Assembly (NCBI RefSeq): GCF_000189635.1
Contig: NW_002476342.1
Span: 1 to 64,000 of the forward strand
Direction: 5' to 3'
DNA length: 64,000 nucleotides
Source of the DNA: Tetrahymena thermophila SB210
Lineage: Eukaryota > Ciliophora > Oligohymenophorea > Hymenostomatida > Tetrahymenidae
The notes under the pieces are model-generated. The model ran no database searches, was not told where the DNA came from, and saw nothing but the letters and a program-made list of their open reading frames with translations. Position 1 is the first letter of the stretch; every line of letters starts with the position of its first letter. The position numbers and the translations under genes are program-made. This document shows, piece by piece, positions 26,335-36,752 of this stretch.

Positions 26335-26343
26335 AAAAAAAAA
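26335..26343 (-). terminator. RNA polymerase III terminator of the tRNA gene
   Basis: A run of nine A on the + strand gives nine T on the transcribed strand, starting three bases beyond the discriminator base of the tRNA. This is the usual Pol III stop signal. Confidence 0.8.
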
Positions 26344-26345
26344 TT

Positions 26346-26417
26346 TAGCAGAGAGAGGTTTCGATCCTCCGACCTTTGAGTTATGAGCCCAACGCGATTC
26401 CACTTCGCCACCCTGCT
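26346..26417 (-). tRNA. Initiator tRNA-Met (CAT)
   Basis: The minus strand begins AGCAGGGTGGCGAAGTGG and folds into a 72-nt cloverleaf. The acceptor stem AGCAGGG pairs with CTCTGCT with one G-U pair. The anticodon loop is CTCATAA on a TTGGG/CTCAA stem. The T arm is GGAGG, loop ATCGAAA, then CCTCT. The A1-U72 pair and the A54 T-loop (ATCGAAA in place of TTCGANN) are hallmarks of eukaryotic initiator tRNA. The discriminator A is encoded, CCA is not, and there is no intron. Confidence 0.93.
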
Positions 26418-27293
26418 AATTATAAAATAAATAAGAATAATTAATTGTTTAGTAAGTTAAATAGTTAATTATATAAATCTTATTTGATTAATTCATAATG
26501 CATTTCTAAATAAACTTTAATATAAATATTTTTTTTAAAAGTAATATAAATTTATATTTTGAATAACAGTTTTGATGCCATTCAAAAATTATGTCTTTTA
26601 GATGTCACTTATTATGAAATAGAAGATTTACTTATTTATTAAAAAATCTGATTTTGATATTTTATAATTGAATTATAATTAATAATTTAATTTATTATAA
26701 TTTAAAAAATAAATAATTATTTTACATCAAAAATTTTTAATTTAGCTAAATTTTCTGAAGAGGGGTAGCAAAAAGAAAAATCATAAAGATTGATATAAAT
26801 TAAAAAACTTTATTAAAATTTATTTAAGTTGGTATTAAATGTACTTACTTGGTGGATGCAATCTATATATATATATACCTAAATAAAATGTGCTTGCAAA
26901 AAAAAACTAAAATTATTAGAGAATAATTAGAGATATTATAAATATTCCTATTATTAATTATAGAGCTAAAACAGAAAAATCTATTTATAAATATTATTTT
27001 TAGAAAATTTAAGAACATTAATTAATTAATTACTAGTATCTTTTCAAATATGACTAACTACGCATCTCTAATTCCTACTATATTTATTTTTAAGTATATG
27101 TTTTAAATACAAATATTAAGATTAAATAATGAATGTTAAATTAATTTTTATGTGATATCTATCTCTTCATAAAACCAAATTTATAAATTGATATTTAATG
27201 ATTAATTATTATATTTTATTTTTTGTTTTTATATATTTATAATTAATTAATTAAATTCCATAAATTTCTATTCAATATTTTTGAAAAAAATAA
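26418..27293 (+). promoter_or_regulatory. Spacer and conserved 5' flank of LRR gene 4
   Basis: The first 500 bases contain no visible gene. From about 26930 the sequence matches the 5' flanks at 7990-8403 and 63780-64000. The GATATCTATCTCTTC box is at 27154-27174, about 140 bases before the ATG. Confidence 0.4.
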
Positions 27294-30200
27294 ATGATAT
27301 AATAGATTAAAAGATATAACAAATTAGAAGAAGTAATTATAAATTTTTTATTAATATCCTTTAAATTTATATAAATTAATAAAAAAAGTTTTTAAGCTCT
27401 TCTCATTAATCTGATTAGGTTCTTGAAATTTCTCTTAGGTATATTTAAGTTATAAATATTATTTTTATTATTACTAATACTTTTTATGTATTTAACTTTC
27501 AATTAATTTAAATAAATAATTTTTGTTATTGAAATTAATTATCATAATTATTCATTATTTTTATTAAAACAAAAATTTTTTAGCTATTTTAACTTAATTT
27601 TCAATTATCTACTATTCATTTTTTAATATTTGATATTTTTTCTAAATTTTTTGTTATTAAAACTTACACTTAATAAAATCAGTTTATTAGTTTTGGGTTG
27701 TAATATATTTAATTATAAAATTAAATTTAAAACATTAAGGCTCTTTTAATTTATTTGATTTTTCCCCCCTTTGTTAGTTAATTAAGTTAATTATGAACTA
27801 ATCTTATTATTTCATATTTTTTCTTCATTTTTTCCTTCTAATTAAATTGAGTGAAATGCCTATTTTATTTACAAAAGGCAAAATGTAATATATCTTAATA
27901 ACATAATAAATAAAGCTAAATTAGCTTTAAACATCTTTATTTTTTAATTTTTAGAAAGCTTTAAATTCACATAATGTAAAATTTGAAATAATATATACAT
28001 ACCGTATATTCTTATAACATATCATTTTTTTTTTTAAAAATAAATTTTTAAAAATTTTACGAAAAAAATTTAAAAACCTGTATTTTAAACTCTCTTTTTG
28101 TAAATTTGTATGGCAACTAACTCTATTTAATTACATATTTTTTCTTCAATATTTAAAAAGTTGCAATTAAATTGATGATAAAGGTGCATCAGACTTAGGT
28201 TCTGTTTTAGCAAATTGCATTAATCTCTCAAATTTAACACTTTTACTTTAGTAAAACAGTTTATTTGTTTTGGATTTTGATATTTTTAATTATTAAAACT
28301 AACTAAAAACAATAAAGCTCTTTTTTCTTTTTCTTTTTATTGAGCTTGATTTTTTTTTTGTTCTTTCTTTGTCAATTTTTAACTCATCATTTTAGTTTCA
28401 AATTTTGCTTTTATTATTAATTAATTAATCTTATAGTTTCATATTTTCTCTACATTTTTTCCTTCTAATTAATTATTTAATGATATTTTTTTTCTTCAAA
28501 ATTTAAAAAGTTGCAATTAAATTGGTGCAACGGGTGCATCAGGCTTAGGTTCTGGTTTAGCAAATTGCATTAATCTCTCAAATTTAACACTTAATATTAG
28601 GTAAAACAGTTTATTTGTTTTGAATTGTGATATTTTTAATTATAAAAACTAATTAAAAACAATAAAGCTATTTTTTCATTTTCTTTTTATTGTGCTTGCT
28701 TTTTATTGTTCTTTCTTTGTTAATTTAACTCATCATTTTATTTTCAACTTTTGCTTTTATTATTAATTAATTAATCTTATTTTTCCATATTTTTTCTTCA
28801 TTTTTTCCTTCTAATTAATTATTTAATGATATATTTTTTCTTCAATATTTAAAAAGTTGCAATTAAATTTGTGCAACGGGTGCATCAGACTTAGGTTCTG
28901 GTTTAGCAAATTGCATTAATCTCTCAAATTTAACACTTAATATTAGGTAAAACAGTTTATTTGTTTTGAATTGTGATATTTTTAATTATAAAAACTAATT
29001 AAAAACAATAAAGCTATTTTTTCATTTTCTTTTTATTGTGCTTGCTTTTTATTGTTCTTTCTTTGTTAATTTAACTCATCATTTTATTTTCAACTTTTGC
29101 TTTTATTATTAATTAATTAATCTTATTTTTCCATATTTTTTCTTCATTTTTTCCTTCTAATTAACTATTTAAGGATATATTTTTTCTTCAATATTAAAAA
29201 AGTGCCAATTAAATTGGTGATAAAGGTGCATCAGGCTTAGGTTCTGGTTTAGCAAATTGCATTAATCTCTCAAATTTGACACTTCTGCTTTTGTAAAAAC
29301 AGATTATTTGTTTTGAATTGTGATATTTTTAATTATTAAAATTAATTTAAAACAATAAAGCTATTTTTTCTTTTCTTTTTATTTTGATTACTTTTTTTTG
29401 TTCTTTTTTTGTTAATTTAGCTCATCATTTTATTTTCAACTTTTGCTTTTATTATTAATTAATTAATCTTATTTTTCCATATTTTTTCTTCATTTTTTCC
29501 TTCTAATTTACTATTTAATGATATAATTTTTCTTCAATATTTAAAAAGTTGCAATTAAATTGAAGCAACGGGTGCATCAGGCATAGGTTTTGGTTTAGCA
29601 AATTGCATTAATCTCTCAAATTTGATACTTGATCTTTGGTAAAACAGTTTATTTGTTTTGAATTGTGATGTTTTAAATTATAAAAACTAATTAAAAACAA
29701 AAAAGCTCTTTTTTCATTTTCTTTTTATTGTGCTTGCTTTTTATTGTTCTTTCTTTGTTAATTTAGCTTCTCATTTTATTTTAAACTTTTGCTTTTATTA
29801 TTAATTAATTAATCTGATTATTTCATATTTTTTCTTCATTTTTTCCTTCTAATTAACTATTTAATGATATATTTTTTCTTGAATATTTAAAAAGTTACAA
29901 TAAAATTGGTGCAAGAGGTGCATCAGGCTTAGGTTCTGGTTTAGCAAATTGCACTAATCTCTCATATTTGGCACTTAACCTTAAGTAAAAACAGTTTATT
30001 TGTTTTGGATTGTGATATTTTAAACTATAAAAATGAATATAAAACAAAAAAGCTCTTTGAATTTATTTGATTTATTTTTTATCTTTTTTATTCCACTAAT
30101 GTAATTTTATTTATTAATTTAAGAAATAATTTTTAATTTAAAAGTTTATTCTATTTTGATATTTATTTAAAATTTACAAAAATTTATTATAAAATTTTTA

Positions 30201-30314
30201 GCTAAATGAATGAATCATAAAAATTCAAAGTAATAAGCAAGTGCCTTAAATCTAAAAGATTAGTTGTCTTTGAAAAATTATTTTAATGATAAACAAGTGG
30301 CTATAAAAGGATGA
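27294..30314 (+). CDS. LRR gene 4, six LRR exons
   Basis: The start exon 27294-27332 encodes MIQQIKRYNKLEE; exon 2 (27389-27438) encodes FLSSSHQSDQVLEISLR. LRR exons, all 90 nt, are 28161-28250, 28511-28600, 28857-28946, 29203-29292, 29549-29638 and 29895-29984. The terminal exon 30242-30314 begins ALNLKDQLSL, ends DKQVAIKG and stops at TGA. The spliced coding length is 702 nt, giving 233 residues, making this the shortest complete member. Starts of the last five LRR exons are spaced exactly 346 bp apart, so the units were homogenised recently. Several modules carry IGATGASG in place of IGDEGASG. The 720-base second intron holds a fossil exon relic (about 27650-27700) and unrelated DNA (about 27845-28125). 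No defect is visible, so this is the best candidate for a functional gene in the cluster. Confidence 0.87.
27845..28125. other. Non-repeat insertion in the second intron of LRR gene 4
   Basis: Between normal intron sequence (ending CCTTCTAATTAA) and the last intron segment (TTTTTTCTTCAATATTTAAA) lies about 280 bp with no match to other units in the window. It contains GCCT...AGGC as a short foldback. Its right edge (CTCTATTTAAT) resembles bases 64-75 at the window start, before gene 1's first visible exon. Confidence 0.35.
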
Positions 30315-31008
30315 ATAAATATAAAATGTTTGAATAATTGAATATTATATATTTTATTATATTATATTTTGAAAAAGTTTTTTTAACCTAAAATAAAAAT
30401 AGATAGATAGATTTTTATTATTGATTTTATATTTATAAATATCATTCATATTTATTTTTGTAAGTTAATAAATTATTAAAAAAAATAAAAAAATAAAATT
30501 TACTTAAATAAATTAATTCCTCTCAAGTAAACCCTACGGTTTCTCCAAAAACGATCAAATAATTTGAAACTTTATAGCACTTTGGAATTTTAAATTAACA
30601 CCCAAAAAATTTTCAAAAGTTTATGGGGGTGGGGTGTTAATATATGAGAACTTACAGTATTAAAGTTATTTTATCAAAATTAAAGTAAATTAATTAATAA
30701 AATTTATCAACGTATAAATAAATAGAAATCTTTGATTATATACTATTTTTATAAGTACAAATTTTTAATAGAAATATTCATTAAATTTAATAATTAATTA
30801 ATTAATGCTTCATAAATTTTAAACTTTTTTGGATTTTTCCATCTAAAATAAATTTATATATTTGTATTTGATAATGATAATAATTTATTTATTATTTTTG
30901 TCTATATTAATTTGATATAAAAGTAAATTAATTTATTAATATACTTATAATTAATTAATTAATTTCCATAAATTGTTATTCAATATTTTTGAAAAGTAAA
31001 ATAAATAA
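30315..31008. other. Spacer between LRR genes 4 and 5
   Basis: It starts with the shared 3' flank (AAACCCTACGGTTTCTCC, 30528-30545, then GATCAAATAATTTGAAAC) and carries a 46-bp foldback at 30595-30640. The remainder is the AT-rich 5' flank of gene 5. Confidence 0.6.
30595..30640. mobile_element. 46-bp TTAACACCC foldback element
   Basis: The sequence starts TTAACACCC and ends GGGTGTTAA, with an inner foldback. The TTAACAC end fits the piggyBac-like TTAACHC pattern, like the 133-bp element in gene 1. It is directly next to the otherwise shared 3' flank, where genes 1 and 3 lack it. Confidence 0.5.
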
Positions 31009-32599
31009 ATGATATAATAGTATAAATATTTTAATATAATTCCAGAAGTTAATATTTACTTTTTTGTTTTTATTGTATTAATTTATTTTTTTTAATAACA
31101 AAAGTTTGAAAGGTCTTCACTTTAATCTTTTTAGGTTCTGCATATTGACTTGAGATTTTATATGAAGTATATTTGATTTATTATCATTATTATTATTATT
31201 AATCTTTTATTTATTTACTTTTAATATGATTAACTAACTAACTAATTTACTTTTTAAATTTAAATTATTATCTATATTCATTCAATTTTATTATATTTTT
31301 TAATTATTTTATTTTAATTTTTATAAAAGCTTAAATTTTTTATTTTTTTTATATTTTATATTTTTTCTTCAATATTTAAAAAGTGGAAATTATTTTCGTT
31401 ATTAAGATGCATCAAGCTTTTGGTCTGCATTAGGAAAGTGCACTAATCTCTCAAATTTGACACTTGATCTAGAGTAAAAACAGTTTATTTGTTTTCAATT
31501 GTGATATTTTTTAATATAAAAATAACTAACTCTTTTAATTTATTTATTTATGGGTCTTTCATTTGAATTATTTTTCTTTTTTTTATTCTGAATGTGTTTT
31601 TTTATTTGTTTGTTTGTTTGTTAATTTTACTCATTTTTTTATTTTCAACTTTAGCTTTAATTATTAACTTATTAATTAATTTCTTATTATTTAATATTTT
31701 TTCCATCTAACTAACAAATTAACTCTTTATTTTTTCTTCAATATTTAAAAAGTGGAAATAGTTTTGGTGATAAAGGTGCATCAGGCTTAAGTTCTGCTTT
31801 AGAAAAATTGACTAATCTCTCAAATTTGACACTTAGTCTATAGTAAGAACAGTTTATTTGTTTTGGATTATGATACTTTTGAATATAAAAATAAATTTAA
31901 AACAATTTAACTAACTCATTTAATTTATTTATTTATAAGCTTTTCCTTTGATTTATTTTTTTATTCTGGTTGTGTTTTATTTATTTATTTCTTTGTTTTT
32001 TAGCTAATTTTACTCATTTTTTCATTTTAAAATTTTGGTATTACTATTAATTAATTAATTTCTTATCATTACTCAATATTTTTCTTCATTTTTTTCTTCT
32101 AACTAACAAATTAACTATATATTTTTTCTTCAATAATTAAAAAATATTTTAAAAGGTAGAATCAAATTGGTTCAATTGGTGCATTAGGCTTAGGTTCAGC
32201 TTTAGGAAAATGCACTAAACTCTCAAATTTGGCACTTAATATTTAGTAAAAACAGTTAATTAGTTTTGGATTGCGATATATTTGAATATAAAAATGAATT
32301 TCATATTTTTCTTCTTTTTTTCTTCTAACTAACAAATTAACTATATATTTTTCTTCAATATTTAAAAAGGTAGAATAATATTGGGGCAATTGGTGCATCA
32401 GGCTTATGTTCTGCTTTAGGAAAGTGTACTAATCTTTAAAATTTGACACTTATTATTTTGTAAAAATAGCTTATTAGTTTTTGATTGTGATTTTTTTTAA
32501 TTTAAAAAAATATATAAAACAATAAAAATAACTCTATTAATTTATTTATTAAAAAGCTTTTCATTTGATTTATTTTTCTTTTTATTTTAGTCTGTTTTT

Positions 32600-32655
<56 letters not shown>

Positions 32656-35600
32656 ATATTTATTTTTTTGTTTGTTTGTTAATATTATTCATTTTTGATT
32701 TTAAACATTAGCTTTTATTATGAATTAATTTCTTATTATTTCATATTTTTTCTTCTAAATAACAAATTAACTAAATATTTTTTCTTCAATTTATAAAGGT
32801 AGAATTAAATTGGTGATGAAGATGTATCAGGGTTAGGTTCTGCTTTAGGAAAGTGCTCTAATCTCTAAAATTTGACACTTAATCTTGAGTAAAAACAGTT
32901 TATTTTTTTTGGATTATAATATTTTTGAATATAAAAATGAATTTAAAACAATATAAGTAACTCTATTAATTTACTTATTTATGAGCTTTTCATTTAATTT
33001 ATTTTTCTTTTTCGTTTATTCTCTTTTTTTATCTATTTATTTTAATTGTGGCCAAATATAAAAATATTGGAAAATGCTTGTCTATTACCTATTTATTAGG
33101 TTCAAAATTTTGATAAAAAAAATAATTGGTATTGGAATTTTCAAAATTAACTATATATTTTTTCTTCAATATTAAAAAGATCGAATAAAATTGGAGTAAT
33201 TGCTGCATCAAGCTTATTTTTTGCTTTAGAAAAGTGCACTAATCTATCAAATTTGATAATTAATCTGGGGTAAAATCAGTTTATTTTTTTTGGGTTGTGA
33301 TAATTTTTAACATAAAAATGAATTTAAAACAATTTATCTAACTCTATTAACTTGTTTATTTATTTTTTTTTTTATGAGTTTTATATTTGATTTATTTTTC
33401 CATTTTTTTATTCTATTTATGTTTACTTTCTTTCTTTATTTCTTTTTTTGTTTGTTAATTTTACTCATTTTTTCATTTTTTTAATTTTGCTTTTATTATT
33501 TATTAATTTATAAATTAATTTCTTATTATTTCATATATTTTCTTCACAAAATAACAAATAAATTCCCTATATATTTTTTCTTCAATATTTAAAAAATATT
33601 TTAAAAGGTATAATAAAATTGGTGCAATGGAATGGAATGGAATACTCGCACATAAATATGCACTCAGAATACATCTTAATTAAATTATATTATAGAAAAA
33701 CAATTTTATATATTTTATTTTATTTATTTTTTTGTGTTAATCTGTAGGTCTAGATAAGGGTTTTCAAAGCAATTTGTTTATTTATTTAATTCAAATATTA
33801 TATATAGTATCAACGTCACTCCATGTAGTTGCCGGAGCTTCCGTAGCTTCTGTAGCTTCTGTAGCTTAAAATTGGTGCAATTGGTGCATCAGGCTTAGGT
33901 TCTGCTATAGGAAAGTGTACTAATCTCTTAAATTTGACAGTTAATCTTCAGTAAATCTTATTGTTTCATATTTTTTCTTCATTTTTTCCTTCTAACACAA
34001 ATTAATTAAATATTTTTTCTTCAATAATAAAAAAGGTGTAATCATGTTTATGATGAAGGTGCATCAGGCTTATGTTATGGATTAAGTAAGTGCACTAATC
34101 TCTCAAATTTGACACTTGGTCTATAGTAAGAATAGTTTATTTGTTTTGGATTGTGATATTTTTGAATATAAAAATGAATTTAAAAGAATATAACTAACTC
34201 TTTTAATTTTTTTATTCATATATGAGCTTTTCATTTAATTTATTTTTCTTTATATTTATTCTGCTTGTATTTAATTTATTTATTATCATTTTTTCCTTCT
34301 AACCAACAAATTAACTACTTTTTCTTCAATTATTAAAAAGTGCAAATTAAATTAGTGATGGAAGTACATTAGACATAGGTTCTGCTTTAGTAAAGTGCAC
34401 TAATCTCTCAAATTTGACACTTGTTCTAAAGTAAAACCGGTTTATTTGTTTTGGATTGTGATATTTTTGAATATAAAAATGAATTTAAAATAATATTACT
34501 TTTTATTTGAATTATTTTTCTTTTTTTTTATTCTGCTTGTGTGTTTTTATTTATTTATTTGTTTTTTTGTTAATTTTATTCATTTTTTTATTTTAAACTT
34601 AGCTTTTATTATTAACTAACTAATTAATTAATTTCTTATTATTTCATATTTTTTCATCATATTTTTCTTCTAACTAACAAATTAACTATATTTTTTTTCT
34701 TCAATATTTAAAAAGTATCAATTAAATTAGTGATGAAGGTGTATCAAACTTAGGTTAAACTTTAGGAAATTGCATAAATCTCTCAAATTTGACACTTGAT
34801 CTAAAGTAAAAACAGTTTATTAATTTAGGATTGTGATATTTTGGAATATAAAAATAAATCTAAAAGAATATAACTAACTCTTTAAATTTATATATTTATG
34901 AGCTTTTTATTTGAATTTTTTTTATTTATTCTGCTTGTGAGTTTTTTATTTATTTATTTATTTGTTTGTTTTTTTGTTAATTTTACTCATTTTTTCATTT
35001 TAAACTTTTGCTTTTATTTTTAATTAATTAATTAATTTTTTATTATTTCATATTTTTTCTTCATTTTTTCCTTCTAACTAACAAGTTAACTATATACTTT
35101 TTCTTCAATATTTAAAAAGTTTCAATAAAATTGGCGATCAAGGTGCATAAGGCTTAGTATTTGCTTTATTAAAGTGCACTAATCTCTCAAATTTGGCACT
35201 TTCTCTACCGTAAATCAAGTTTATTAGTTTTGGATTGTGAAATTTTTGAATATAAAAATGAATTTAAAAGAATATAACTTACTCTTTTAATTTATTTATT
35301 TATGAGTTTTTTTATTTGAATTATTTTTCTTTTTTTTATTCAGCTTGTGTGTTTTTTATTTATTTATTTGTTTGTTTTTTTGTTAATTTTACACATTTTT
35401 TCATTTTAAACTTTAGTTTTTATTATTAACTATTAATTTCTTTTTATTTCATATTAACTAACAAATTATCTATATATTTTTTCTTCAATATTTAAAAAGT
35501 TACAATTAAATTGGTGATGAAGGTGTATCAGGCTTAGGTTATGGTTTAGTAAAGCACACTAATCTCTCAAATTTGACACTTAATCTCAGGTAAAAACAGT

Positions 35601-36512
35601 TTATTTGTTTTGGATTATGATATTTTTGAATATAAAAATGAATTTAAAACAATATAACTAACTCTTTTAATTTATCTATTTAAATCTTTTTTGATTTATT
35701 TATTATTTTTTATTCTGCCTGTGTTATTTTGATTTATTTATTTCTTTGTTAATTTTACTCCTTTTTTCATTTTAAACTTTTGCTTTTATTGTTAACTAAT
35801 TAATAAATTAATTTCTTATTTTATTTCATATTTTTTCTTCATTTTTTTCTTCAACAAACAAATTAACGATATATTTTTTCTTTAATATTTAAAAAGCGGA
35901 AATTCTTTTGGTTATGAAGGTGCATCAAGCTTAAGTGCTGCTTTAGGAAAGTGTACTAATCTCTTAAATTTAAGACTTTATCTAATGTAAAAATAGTTTA
36001 TTTGTTTTGGATTGTGAAATTTTTGAATTAAAAATGAATTTAAAAGAATTAACTCTTTTAATTTAATATTTTATTTATGAGCTTATTATTTATTTGATTT
36101 ATTTTCTTTTATTTCTTATTTTATAACATTTTTATTATTTATTAATTTTAAATCTCATATTTTATTTATTTTTTTAATAACTCACTAATTTACATTAAAA
36201 GTGGAATCTAAATCAACTTAATATAAATGAAAGCAAAGTGCCTTAAATCAAAAAGATTAGTTATATTTGATTTATGATAGAATAAGACGAATAAATAAAT
36301 AAATATAAATATAATTGAATATTTTAATATAATACGTTTTATATTTTTATTTTCTGTTATCATTAAATTAATTAGCCTAAAATATAGATAGATAGATTAT
36401 TAGTTATTTATATATTTATAAATAAAATATTTTGGTAGGCTAATTAATAATTAACTTTATCTAAAAAACTAAATTTAAGAATTTTAATTTCTTTTATTTT
36501 TTCAACATATGA
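31009..36512 (+). CDS. LRR gene 5, interrupted by an insertion; stop codon lost
   Basis: The start exon 31009-31047 encodes MIQQYKYFNIIPE. Exon 2 is 31105-31166: the usual donor after GACTTGAG is displaced by 12 nt, so the next GT would be used, in frame. LRR exons are 31384-31473, 31753-31842, 32156-32245, 32370-32459, 32799-32888, 33180-33269, then 34036-34125, 34341-34430, 34716-34805, 35120-35209, 35500-35589 and 35897-35986. A further LRR exon beginning at 33608 is broken at about 33630 by an insertion, and an LRR exon resumes before 33950. Skipping it keeps phase 2. The terminal exon starts at 36239 (ALNQKDQL), but the TGA found at this point in sister genes is CGA, so the frame runs 90 codons to TGA 36510-36512. 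It may be a decaying gene. Confidence 0.7.
32594..32655. repeat. CTAT tetranucleotide microsatellite
   Basis: About fourteen CTAT units lie in the intron between the fourth and fifth LRR exons of gene 5, where sister introns have irregular pyrimidine-rich sequence. Confidence 0.9.
33631..33866. mobile_element. Insertion splitting an LRR exon (second copy of junction)
   Basis: The exon reads AAATTGGTGCAATGG, then GAATGGAATGG, ATACTCGCACATA and TGCACTCAGAATACA as at 7691. It ends with about four 9-base units of the type GCTTCTGTA directly before AAAATTGGTGCAATTGG of an LRR exon. The LRR sequence around AAATTGGTGCAA is thus present on both sides, as with a target duplication or a recombination between two units. 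No coding capacity is visible; a truncated retroelement end is one possibility. Confidence 0.5.
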
Positions 36513-36752
36513 CTAATTAATTAATTAACTACCCATCTCTAATTCCTGTTATATTTTTATATATTTATTCAAATATTAAGATTAAATAATGAATTTTAAA
36601 TTAATTTTTTTGTGATATTTCTTCATAAATGCAAATTTATTAATTAATATTTGATAATCAATTGTTATATTTTATTTGTTTATTTTATCCATTTATAATT
36701 AATTAATTAAATTCGATAAATTTTTATTCAATATTTTTGAAAAAATAAATAA

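Noticed and set aside
33046..33150. Another inverted-repeat element in a gene 5 intron
   Set aside because: The sequence differs from sister introns (GTGGCCAAATATAAAAATAT onward), but I found no convincing matching ends.
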